A stretch of 64,000 bases of DNA. Origin: Amyelois transitella. Taxonomy: Eukaryota; Arthropoda; Insecta; Lepidoptera; Pyralidae. The notes under the pieces were generated by a model. That model did no database searches and had not been told where the DNA came from. It saw only the letters and a program-made list of their open reading frames with translations. Below, in pieces: positions 12,701-25,300 of this stretch (within the stretch, counting starts at the first letter, position 1; each line of letters begins with the position of its first letter). The position numbers were made by a program, and so were the translations under genes. Where the stretch lies: the NCBI RefSeq assembly GCF_032362555.1, contig NC_083511.1, positions 6,386,001 to 6,450,000 of the forward strand, read 5' to 3'.

Positions 12701-15608
12701 AGACTTTAATTTTAAGCATCATAATATTTTCTGATATTTGAAACTAGTATATTATCATTTTTTAATTAAAGAGCCTTAAAGGTCTGTAAAAAAAATTGTT
12801 CTCTACTAAAATAGATATTGGTGATACTCGTAACTTAATTTCTTAATGTTACTTACATGGTCCATTAACTCGCCAATAATTCCATTCCACTTGGAAGTTC
12901 CCTCAATTTGCTTGCCATAATTGTCGTTAGGCGCTCTATAAAACTCGTATTCCAAGTTGAGACCCTTCTTACGGTTTATCTCTTTGAAAATAGCGTCCAT
13001 CAAATCTATGGCGTATCCACGATACCCTTCTGTACTATTCGGAGAATCGTAATAGTAAGGTTTACCGTACCTAGTTACGATCTACAATAACAATTGAAAT
13101 TTAAATTGTTATGTGTATTAAAAAATAAAACTATATTACACAATATGTTTTCTTTTAAAAAGCCTGATTATGTGTTAATTGAGACGTTTAGCTTAATATA
13201 TTTAACATTCTTTTAATGCGTAAAGCAACATTTTCTAAGTTCATTAGTTTAAAATAAAAGGACAGTATTCATATATTATGGTTTCTAAAATTATATTAGT
13301 AAACCCTTTTTTGGTTTGATTTTTATTTATCCCACCTTAATTACGTTGGATTTCAACGCGGTAGAGCGATCCGAAACATTCTCGTTTACTTTCGTTATGA
13401 GGTCAGTCTTTGAATCCCAGTAGCCGACATTTATAAAATTCATGTCCTGGTTTAACTTGGAATATTGTAGAACAAAGTTTGTCCGTTTTCCTTCATCGTC
13501 AAATTCAATGTTGCCTGTGAAACCTTCTCTAAGTACTGTCTGAAAGTGTTCAAATAATGTTTTCTTAAAAAAGGTATGTCGATTTTATACGTTCCTTTAT
13601 TTCATTATGCATAGACTTGTCTTAGGAATAATAAAGGAACGTATTACGAGTAGTACCTAGGTATTGGATAGTTTCAAATCAAAATTTTCTTACGTTCTTA
13701 AGTGCCTGCCTTAAAGATTCTCCCATAGACCACGGCGTATAATCTGCTTTATTTTCTTTAAAACACATTGCCGGTGGGTCTTCCAGTGGGACTTCTGAAT
13801 AATATCTCATGCCGCTATCACCTTCGCCTTGCATACTTCTTATTGCTGTTTCTACATGTCTTAGTGCGTCGATAAGAAGCGCTGTTTCTAGCTGCAAATG
13901 ATTTAAACCAACCTTTTTCAGAACATTTACAAAATTCGCTTCTATTAATTGCGAAATTTTAATGTTCATAATAGGTAAGCGAAACTTTCAGTGGAAAGTA
14001 AAATTGTACCATATAGTACAAATTTACTTCCCACTGCAAGTGGAAGTAATGATGGTGGTTAGAACCTACCTTTGTTGGGTCTTTGTCTGGATTTATTTTT
14101 ATCTCTCTCCACCTATCTTCCCCAGCGGTTGTCAAATAAAATGTTGATACATTTGCTCTAAGCTCAGGAACTTCTGCTAGGTTAATTTTGTACGAGTCCA
14201 AGTTGGTTAATATGAAACTCTGAAACGTAACCAAAATATGGGCCGTTGTTTGTAAACGATATAAAAATAAATTTATGACACAAGTTATAAAGAGTCTTAC
14301 CAAATATTCTGTTGAATTTTCTACTTCAATTATTTGTTCCATATATTTATTTACATTCTCAACTTTACAGTCCAAAACGTGGTAGCTCATGTGAAGCACT
14401 TTTATCACGTGCTTTAACGTCTCCTTATTATCTTCTTCTGGGTCTAATTTTCTAAACAATATTGGAGTGCGATCTTGAGGCCACGTATTTACTATTTCTT
14501 GTAAACGTATAAAACCTAAAAAGTACATTATATTGGACTCGTTAACTAAATAATATTGTATTAAATAAAAAAACAAGTAAATACTTACTACTGTCATCCT
14601 CATACAATATAGTAAATTTGTCCCATTGTAAATCCTTTATAAGTCTCGCGTATGCTTTCGATAGTATTTCAGGTGGTGGATGATAAGAAAAGGTAAAAAG
14701 ATTTTGTTCTATCTTTTCAATCGGTTGCCAGCCTAAAGCCAGATGTGTAATCTGGAAAATAAAGGACATTTTTGTAGCGAGCATTTTTATATTAGATCCG
14801 TAAAAATTTGCTAAAAGTATGAATGTAAAAGAGTAAGTACTTCAGTCGACTCAATATTGATTTTTTTTTAATTATGAACCTTAAGATCGAAAATGTTTTG
14901 ACTTCCCAATAAAATCGGTTGGGCAAAATACTTGATTTGCATTAAAGCGTCGGATTTTTGATTAGAAAAGCTGTTTAGTATTCTCTACCAAACCCAACCT
15001 TAAGATACTTGTAATTAGTTTGATTTTATTGAAACAGTACTTACATTTAATCTATTGCATAGTAAACAAGACGTATCGCAAATTCCTTTGGTGGGTCTTG
15101 AATCAATTAAGGCTACGATACCTTTGTTACCAGATGTCCTGGGACACACTGCAAAATTATAGTAGATAATTCCTCAAAATAGGATTTTTATGGATTTGAT
15201 TGGATTTAACAGTTAAAAACAAAATAATATTATTTAAATAATTATGGAGGTACATACTATGATAAAGAACATTTTTTTGTTGTTAATCATAAACTTACTG
15301 TCTAATGCAATAGAATAACTATCTTCAGCAACCGAACTCATTGTTCGCCCATAAATGGCCTTAGCCCCACTCGTTTGTGTAATAATCTCAAAAGCCCTCT
15401 TGGAAATCTCATTTGATTCACTATTAAACAAGCCACCTGTAAACAAACAAACCATGAATAACTCAATATATTTAATACATTTAAATTTAAAATATTGAAG
15501 GAAGAACGTACCGATGGGGAAACTACTAGTGGTCATGGCTTCTACTTCCATCATTTGATGGAACAGAATGATAGATAAAAGATTTAACAGATACATGTTT
15601 ATATTCAT
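9702..15608 (-). CDS. Kainate-type ionotropic glutamate receptor, paralog B
   Basis: Non-NMDA glutamate receptor subunit, 920 aa, read on the minus strand. Exons in order: 15512-15608 (ATG, hydrophobic signal peptide), 15299-15436, 15045-15148, 14589-14751, 14301-14515, 14070-14219, 13694-13891, 13336-13539, 12857-13081, 12385-12608, 12030-12167, 11508-11706, 10775-11009, 10586-10701, 10232-10384, 9702-9905 (TAA). A second in-frame Met at codon 5 could also serve as start. The M1, pore and M3 exons are 224, 138 and 199 bp, exactly as in paralogs A and C. S1 has ICDITITSER with the ligand Arg; the pore reads [10 protein letters not shown]2 has Glu in MESSAIEY. The M3 gate is altered to SYTANMSTFIS. 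The last exon encodes a tail starting VTFKEAIKSEW, like that of C, then a Ser/Pro-rich GC-rich stretch. A SINE sits about 30 bp from the acceptor of the exon ending at 11009. Confidence 0.9.
11040..11299 (+). mobile_element. SINE-A, tRNA-derived retroposon
   Basis: The head (11041-11112) has a tRNA-like form: A-box-like tggcgcagcgg and B-box ggttcgaatcc, then a body and an A/T-rich 3' end containing 'tttgtcccgtatatattt', which is repeated twice at the end. A reverse copy occurs at 48921-49152 and a 3' fragment at 61147-61176, so this is a dispersed element rather than a tRNA gene. It lies antisense in the intron of receptor B, starting about 30 bp from the 3' splice site at 11010. Confidence 0.8.
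13983..14042. other. Imperfect ~26 bp hairpin in receptor B intron
   Basis: Arms around 13984-14009 and 14016-14041 pair with about three mismatches around a 6-base loop (catata). The inner stem is gtac paired with gtac. The size (about 60 nt) and scattered mismatches resemble a microRNA precursor on either strand, but an inverted-repeat transposon remnant is equally possible. It lies between exons 14070-14219 and 13694-13891. Confidence 0.5.
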
Positions 15609-16337
15609 TCATTTATAGTATTGTTAGCCTACAGATGTGATGCGGCTGCCGCCTCCACGGCGTCTGAGATATTTTTGGAGAACAATTTTAGGTCGCGGCG
15701 CTGCGAACACACGCCGGCGTCGCGACGTTTTCGTCATTAGATGCTGGGATTCCAATATTTGGTGACCGCGGAAATTCTTTTTAGATGAATGAACTTTCAG
15801 AGAGCTAAAATAAATTTTAAAATTAAAGATAAGACTTTTTATTACTAGTTATTAATATCTACACAGTTATCCCTAAATTGTTAAAATCACTGGCTTCAAG
15901 ATATCATTCTTCAATATAAACAACTCTTACATTCTTTCAAAATATTCTTGCATATTGCTGGAATCCTAGAGAATTTCCTTGATAGAGTTTTGTGACAGTA
16001 ATTCTTCACGTTTATAAGTATTTAATAACATAATTATATTATTAATATATTCAATTAAATAATGAAAATTAATATAATAAAATAATAAGTTAAATTATCG
16101 TTCCAAGTTTGCATATGACTATTTATATATCTTTATTATAAGACATTGCACCATTAGCAACAAAAACAATCGTTTAACTCCATCTGCCTAATGTTTCCGC
16201 CATTGTGGCTTCGCCACTTCCAAATATTCCTAACTCTATAACCATTTAATTTTGTTTAGTCGTCTGACCAAACTTCAGTGCGCTCCACCGTTTCTAAGAG
16301 AAAGCAAACTCGCATCAATTATGATAAACATTAAATA
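15609..16337. promoter_or_regulatory. Shared head-to-head promoter region of receptors B and C
   Basis: The start codons of B (minus, 15608) and C (plus, 16338) are 729 bp apart with no gene between them. On the C side, TCAGT at about 16274-16278 matches the insect initiator and would give a 5' UTR of about 60 nt. On the B side a GC-rich patch (about 15640-15740) precedes the start, and TATAAA on the minus strand lies just upstream of the ATG. The rest is AT-rich. Co-regulation of the two receptors from this interval is inference. Confidence 0.55.
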
Positions 16338-19300
16338 ATGTGGCAATTATTATTTTTACTTTGTTTAGTAAACAAAAGTGCATCTCAGATTATAACTAAC
16401 GAAAAAAAGGAGGAGGTTTCTTATCAAATAGGTGAGTAAACAAATACAATAAGTATTTGTTTTGAACATATTCTACTTACTCCTTACACGCATTAAATAT
16501 TATTTTGATAGCCCAAAACTCGTCTGGTTTATATGGAATTTTTAGAAAATTTAGCTACGTCGCAAATGAAGTGTTTCAATACAACCACAAAAGTTGTTTA
16601 TCCCCCACGATGAAATTTACGTTTTGCAATCAACTAAATTTATAATAATTTTATTTATTTGTATTTCAGCTGGTATATTCGAGCCAAACACCTTAACTCA
16701 GCAGCTCGCGTTCAACGAGAGCGTTTTCGACGTCCACCTCCCGGACTACCACCTAACAGCAACCATATTGAATTCGTCCAGATCAGACAGCTACTCCGTG
16801 TGGCAGACGTGTATGTATTGTTTCTACCATTTCCCCATAAATTTAAATCAAAAAAAAATTAAGAACTAAAGCTAAAGGTTTGACCAAGAAGATCGGTGTA
16901 GTAAGAGTAATGCATTTATTTAATGTGTGTATATGTTTATTGTATATGTAAGCGCAGTACGCGTGTAAATGTTATGCATAATCAAATTAAAGTATTAAAA
17001 ATATAAAGATTATACTAAGTGAAAAGGAATTCAACATAAATTGTAATATGTTGATTTCGTTTTTAATTTTAGTATGTTCAAACAAAGAAATGCGGCCTAT
17101 AGTATTGATGGGTCCTCAAGACACCTTGACCAACGGAGCGGCTCGAGATCAATGCTTTGTCGCTAACATACCTTACATCCATACCAGCTGGCAGTTTCCT
17201 GATCCTGACTTTGACATTGAAAATATTGAAGAAAAAGATGACCAAGCCAATGAAAATCTAGATACAGAAGAAGAGGAGGAAAAAAAGGGAGACAGTGAAG
17301 AAGGAGATAGCGAGGAAGAACTTATTTATAAAAATATAACGATAAATTTCTATCCAGATCCTGACGAAGTATCCGTAGCATACGCAAAACTTCTAAACTA
17401 TTACAAATGGGAAAGCTTTTCAGCTCTCTACGAAGATGATTTTGGTGAGTATGATATGCTTTTGTTTACTTTAAAATGAACATGAATTTAATGCAAAAGC
17501 TTTTCTGGGCGGAGTTTATGTATTTAGCTTTGATTTCATTTAAGATGCGTTATCACGCACGCATTTTGAGTTATGATATTGTAACTTATCTAATGTTTAC
17601 AGTAAGCCTGTCCCCAGATATGTAAATTAGCAAATTTTATGCCTACCTTAAGGCAGGCAGTGTATAGATATTCGGTAAACTGAATGTTTATGTTCTACAC
17701 TACTTCACTTAGTAATTACAATAAATTAAATGATTTTAAAACAACAGTCTATAACAACAACAATGCATAGAAAACGGAATATAATTATGATCCATGACTA
17801 TGAGAAACAGACCAACCAACGTGAGTTTGAGTTGATTTATGGCAACTACTTGTAAAATCAATCAAAAATATACTCGAATTTTTTTTTATAAAATATGTAT
17901 GTTTTCGGTGTTTCAGGTTTGATAAGGATTCAAAAAATATTAGCCGAACACACCGCGAAACACCCTGTATATTTACGAAAATTAGATCCAGAAGGAGACA
18001 ATATCAATGTAAATACCAATTTTTATAGTTATTATTTTTTCCCTTACTTTATACTTTAATCCTTATTTATTCGTTCTCAAAATAACAAAAGACGTATACG
18101 ACATAAACTTATTGAAATAAAAATTAAATCTAGGTTATACTTTACATAACATTTATTAATACTTAATTCACAGGTATTTAAAGACCTGAAAAAGTACCAA
18201 GATGCCAGTCGTTTTTTGATGGACTGTCGCGCAGATCGAATTTTGAAGTATTTAAATGATGCAAGTCAGTTGAAAATGGTGGACCATTATCAAGTAAGCA
18301 AAAACATTGATCTTATGTTGTTGTTATCAGAATTCGTTTTCAAATTAATTTACTATAAAATGTTACATCGATGGGAAAAGTTTTAGGAAGTGAATTAGAG
18401 TTTAATGGACCTGTTAAGTGCTTGAATCTTAGGTGCTTTATATAAACACAGACACTTGGGTACTTTATATAAGCACAGATTGCCGCTAATCCCATTTCAC
18501 ACCATCACTAGTAACATGAAAGAACTTCCGAACATTTTTATAAACCATAGCTTTTTGCTGCAATTTCGCAAAGATATTATAAATTGAAGTAAATTTAAGA
18601 ATTGATAAGAAGTTAAAAATATATATGGTTGTAGCATTACATTTTAGTATCTTTGGATGCGTCTACTGTAGCCGATAGTCTGACCAAGTATGTGTCCAAT
18701 ATAACTTGGCTGAGCATCACAGAGCACGACATATTGAGCAATGCCCAGCATTACTTAGCTCCACGCGTGGCCAAGTGGTCCAGCCAACGATCGCAAGCTC
18801 CTCTGGTGACCAATTTTACGGTATGTAATTCATTCATTCCTATAATCACGTCTACATCCCGGCCCATAAATACGGTACATATTATATGTACAATACATTT
18901 TCATCCTCAACTATATAACATAAATTTACGAAAGCGCAAGATCAAGCTCTGAAATAGCTCTTGAAGTACCTATATTAGTTTTTTATTGTTTATATATCAC
19001 TTCTTTGCATTTCATGTATTTAATCAATCTTCTTGAAGTTTACTAAAGCATGACAATGGCATTCTTACACCACAAAATCTGGTACTTTCACCTGCGATTT
19101 GAGATAAATCACTTTTTCGCGAGCATTACAATAAATGATGAAAGTTCTTCTTTAACATAGGGTTTTTGAACTGAATCAAATTCGTCTCTCAAATGTGTGT
19201 CTGTATGCAGGTCATACCACCGCAATTTCTTGTTTGCCCGAGAATTTCCAAAGTTATATTTGAGTACCAAACTGAAAATGCAATACTATGGGATGTAAAA

Positions 19301-22300
19301 TTTTCGTGTTTCTACTGTCTTCCTATACTTCCTTTAAAAATTAAGCCAATTTTTATATTTCTTAACTTCATAATACATTTTTGTTAGCAAATCTAAAATC
19401 AAAATAGAGGCCTCATCATCATTCGGTTCCCATACAAAATCCCTAATGAATGGACATTTCTCCGCCTCACACCTGTCACATTATACAAAACTGTAATAAT
19501 AAGAAATTTACTATGTACTTATTTTTAAAGCTCGAGTCGTTAATAATGGATGACATGGCAAACCACATTCTGAAAGCGGTACAAACACTAGGCGATGATT
19601 TTGCAGAACCAGAGAATCACGTTTGCGATGCTGAAGCCACTCCTTGGGTTTATGGAGCGAAACTTCAAAATGCGACATTACAGGTAAGTGGAAACTTTTT
19701 TGCAATTGCTATAGATATAATACTTGGCCTATGTATATATATTCATAAGACAATATTTCAAGCTAGATGACTCCTCGACCGCAAATATGCCTAATAAGAT
19801 TAATATTGTAAACAAAGTTATCATAAATACTATGTTATTACATTAATACAATTAATAACAATATAATTAATATTAATATAAATAAAAATGAATCATTCAC
19901 CTCTGTCTGATAACACCAATCGTCGATATATTTCAGATAACAACAAAAGGTGTAACTGGAAACATCACGTTTGATGAAAATGGAAAACGTGCTAACTATA
20001 CCCTGTTCATCAATGAGATTTACGGGTCTCAACGAAGAACAATCGGTAGGTGGGAGTCTAATAATGGTACGGAGATCATCGAAGATCGTCCCACTTCCGA
20101 TATCACTACTAGCCAGCTCACTTCTAAACATTTCATCGTAAGTTCCAACTAAATTGATAATCTTTACAATTTCTTTATTACAAAAATAAAAAAAAAATGA
20201 TTCTATTATTGATATGATCTAGTCGCATGATAAAATGTTTTTTTGTTTTGGTAAAGATATCCTAAAAATATTTAGTAACAAGACTGTTACTAAATTAAGG
20301 ACGTCCTGGTAAAGGGTCAGGTCAAAAGTACCCGAAACCGCCGAGCTTACATGAAAAGAGTTATGAATGTGGATGAAGCGAAGGAAATATGCAAAGATCG
20401 TGGAAAGTGGAAAGAGGTAGTCTCTGCCTACCCCTCCGGGAAAGAGGCGTGATTTTATATATGTATGTATGTACTGTTACTAAATTTTAACATACTTTTC
20501 CCTATCACCATTACAGACTAACCATTTTTACACGTAACAACTTTCTCTTTAGGTGATTTCAAGAAAATATAAACCATATTTTTATGATAAAACACCATGT
20601 GAAGGAGAAGGCTGTGATGACAGTGATGAAAAATACGAAGGTTTTTCCGTAGACCTAGTGAAAAAGATCTTCGAGCTACTGAAAGAAGAAAAGTTCAATT
20701 ACACTTATGAATTTGTTCACGAGAAAGACAAAGGTTATGGCAAGTACGATCCAAAGACGAAAAAATGGGACGGCCTCATTGGAGACTTGCTGGATAAAGT
20801 AAGTATCATATTTACTCATTGTAAAAATGCTTGTTCTTAATTATTTTTCTTTTGCAAAGTTTATTTTAAATAATAATTAGATACCAGATCAGTTTATGGC
20901 TGATACCATGTGGCTTCTACTGTGGAATAAAAGAATCACATTATCAACTAAAATACTTTAATAGAGAATAATCATCACTTTTAGCAAATATGGGGATTGA
21001 AGTAACTGAATATTTACGAAACTTATAAATATTACAGAAAGCAGATTTAGCAGTATGCGATTTGACAATCACAGAAGAAAGGAAGAAAGTGGTTGATTTT
21101 TCCGTACCATTCATGTCTTTAGGAATAAGTATCTTGTACACAAAAGAGAAACCAGTTCCTCCGCCAATGTTCTCTTTTCTTCTTCCCTACACATTTGAGG
21201 TTTGGATGTACATAGCTACTGCCTACTGTGTTGTCTCTATCGTGCTATTCGTTTGTTCGAGGTAAACAACTATTTTTTAGGCTTTTTATGTTTGTTTGGA
21301 AATTCTCATTTATTTCAATAAAAAAAACAGGATCTTGAATGTTCTAATAGTTGTTAATATACTAAACACGTCTTGGTCTTTAATATGATGTGATAATAAA
21401 TACTTTTGTACTTAAGTACTATTCTATATTTTAAATTATTTCATAAAAACGCGTATACTTACAAACGCCTGTTCTGATAAAATATTTTATTCTTACCAAT
21501 AAATGTATAGATAATGTTAATTTGTTACGAGTTTTTTGCCTATTTATGACTTGGTTATTTCTTCTAAATAAGAAAAATTCAATTCTTTGAAATTCATAAC
21601 TCTGTTAAGAGTAGTTAAAAAAAATCTTAAACTATTTCTAGCAATTTTTAGCAATGGTTTTAAATATGTTTTAAGGATATCACCTGCCGACTGGGAAAAT
21701 CCTGTGCCGTGTGATAAAGATCCAGAGGAATTGGAGAATATATGGAACTTCAAGAATTGCGCCTGGCTCACTATGGGCTCCATCATGACGCAGGGATGCG
21801 ACATTTTGCCTAAGTAAGAAATAAACTTCACGACTTGTTATCGTTATTATTATTGCTGTTGACTTGTTCATACTCTGCATGGTAGTTTATTTTAACAAAT
21901 AAATCCGTCTTCTAGACTATTAAATTTTAATTAATTTCGAAAGTAGTTTGTATAAAGATCCATATATTCTTTATTTCAGAGCTATCGGCACTCGTTGGGT
22001 GTGCGGCATGTGGTGGTTCTTCGCCATGATAGTGTGCCAGACTTACATAGCCCAGTTGTCAGCTTCCATGACCACAGCCCTGGAAAACGAACCAATCAAC
22101 AGCGTCGAAGACCTAGCCAAGCAGAACAAAATATTGTACGGAGCCATCGAAGGGGGATCTACGTACGAATTCTTCAAAGTGAGAACACCCCTACAATTTC
22201 GTACCTCTTTCAACATTTTGCAAACACTCAAGTAATTTCTATACGCTTTTATTATTGGTGGTGCATTTTCGATGAAACGATAATCGCTTTAGTGCCCTGC

Positions 22301-25300
22301 GATCTAATATTTATATATTAGAATTTAACGTTCTACTAATAAAATAATGTCATTCTGAATAAAGAAAACTAGTGGTTAATATTGAAAACTTCCCAGCCTA
22401 TTTATGAGCGATTTCAATATAATAGTAATAGCAACAACTAGAACTATATAACTCTAGTATTCAATTAATAATGAAATCTATAGTCAACTACATTTAATTC
22501 TCTTTTAGTCATCCAAAGACAAAATATACCGTAAAATATTTGAGACCATGGAAGCCAACCCTAGCCTCCTAGTCAAGACTAACGATGAGGGCGAGAGTAG
22601 GGTGCTTAAGAACAACAACAAATATGCATTCTTTATGGAATCTTCTACCATCGAATATAAACAGAAAAGAAATTGCGACCTCCAAAAAGTCGGAAGTCAA
22701 TTGGACTCTAAGGACTATGGAATAGCTATGCCAGCAAGTAAGTTTACAAAACAATTTTAGCATAAAAAATATATTAATCAATATTCTATGCTGGTATGGT
22801 ATCAAATATTATACAGTATTTGCTAAGTGCAAATTGTAAAAGTCAATCAAGGTAAAGGTGCCATTTAGGATTCGCTAGCAATGGGCTAGCATTTCCTGCC
22901 ACCATCTCTGAACCTTGATTCTATCACGGGCCCATCCGACTAAGTGACACTTTCTATTCTTCTAACTATTCTATTATATCTCTGTCTATCACGTAAGGTA
23001 CAGCGACGTTACATGTGTGTGTGTGTTAATTAAACTTTATGTCTACCCTGTTTTGGTTAACTCTTCATACCAATGGAAAAAATGCCTCTCCCTTAAATAA
23101 ATAAATCATGTTACTAGATTTTGAATTATTAAATAAATCAAGGTCAAACAAATGACATTCCCTTCAATTTTGCGAATGAAGCTTGTTATGAACGGTGGAA
23201 CAAACACCTAATTCCAGTTTAATTCTTCATAAAAGCACCCAATTATCATAGCCTCAGTTCGTCAAACATCAAAGGCAGCATACGTTTATTCACGAGACCA
23301 CATTATGAGTCTGATGGAATGTAGGTTACGGAGAAACAGTTTCAATTTGATGTATAAATAGGTTAAGATGTGATAACCATTTCAATTAGAAATGACTTTA
23401 TTTAGGTATTTATTTTTTTACCTAGTTATTAATTATTACCACCACCCACCACCCACACGCTTAATTGATATACAATTATGTGCAGTGCAATGATCTTCTA
23501 TATTCTTATCCATTTTCTTAAGAAGAATGATATCCACACCCTAGCCTGAAAATTGATCCTACTATTCTTCTACTACACAATTATTGTATAATTACACTTC
23601 AAAATTCTTGCGTAAGTTGAATTCTGGTCAAATGTGAACTACATTTCAACTAAATAGTTTTGTTAAAAATTACATGTTTGTTTCTTCTACACCGAGTTGA
23701 AGAAAATAATACTTTAAAGCTAGAAGTATAGTTCCATTATTTCTATTTGTTTTCCAGATTCACCGTTCCGAAGTCACATAAACAGAGCCATTTTGAGATT
23801 AAAAGAATTGACGATTTTGGAAGACATAAAATCGAAATGGTGGGACAAAAGCTACGGAGCTACCGATTGTAATGTATGTTGCTTGCTTTGCTGTTTACTC
23901 AATAGATATTAAGATGTTATAATGACAGATAGATAAACCTACTCTCAGGGGTATTTTTATCTTTACTGGTGATTCGATACATCTCCATCAATTACAATGC
24001 GAAAAAGTTTTGTTATTTTAGCTTTTCAAATATTAACTTTAACATTACATAAATTTTAGGGGTAATAAAAGTGTTGTAAAAGTTTTGTCAAGAAAAGTAT
24101 ACAAATTTTCCTATTACGCGAGCTTTTCTATAATTTCTGTCGAACAATTAGTATTATTTAAAAAGTCTTATATTTGTCATATTCTGTAACCTCGATTCAT
24201 TCATTTTTTATCAGGAAAAAGAAAATGAAGACACTGATATAGAAGGTAACCTTGAGATGGAAAACCTGATAGGGGCATTCGTGGTCCTTATCGTAGGGTT
24301 GTTCTTCTGTTTGTTTGTCGTGGCCGCGGAGTTCATGAACGAGATTCGGAACATTGTCGTTCGTGAGCAGGTCCGTATTTCATCATCATCATCATTTGAA
24401 TCGTGCATGAAGACTAATTTTTGTTTTGGCGTTTCAAAAAATTTGTTTCACATCAACTCAGAAATGAGTGATGTAATCACATCAATTAACAAAAAACTAC
24501 CTGAGATATAACGAAGTACATAACACATTATTTGAGAAGAACAAAAGGCCTGAGAAAGTGTGACATCACAACTGAATTTTTAGCTAAGTAGGTAAATCTT
24601 TTTCTTAGCCAATTTTTTTTAAGACAAAGGCCCTATATTTTTATATCACTGATTCAGGAAGTTTTTAGTCATAAATAAATAATTTGTGGCGTCGCCGTGT
24701 GACGTTATTTATCAAGCTAATTTTCGGGACTTGTTTTCCTACGAAATACTTGCTTATTAATTCAAGAAATAACAAGGGCTCCTAAATAGAAAACACACCT
24801 TAATAATAGTTTGTGAATTGAAGTGTAGTTGACGATGATAGAATGCAAAACACAATGACCTGCTAAATAAATTATGTCACGACGACCCATTCGGTGGTCC
24901 TATCGCTTGGCTAAATCGTGCCTCTTATAAAGCACGTGTTTGCCGTGTGGTTCCCGGCATCAATACAAAAAACATAGGATCACTCCATTTCTTTCCAGTG
25001 AATGTCGTTAAAAGCGAATAAGGGGTAGGCTCATAAACTTGAGATTCTTTTTATTAGGCGATGGGCTAGCAACCTGTCACTATTTGAATCTCAATTGTAT
25101 CATTATGCCAAGCAGCTGATTGTGGTCTTTTCAAGGCTATTGGCTCTAACTACCCACAAGGGATACCTATAGACATGACTTTATGTATGTATGTTCCTTG
25201 TCGGGATTTGAACACAGACATTTCAAGTGTTACATTACGCTTTGACTGCTTTGTCTCCAAATGAGCTTACCTATCCATTTTCGTCATGTCATAGCGCATT

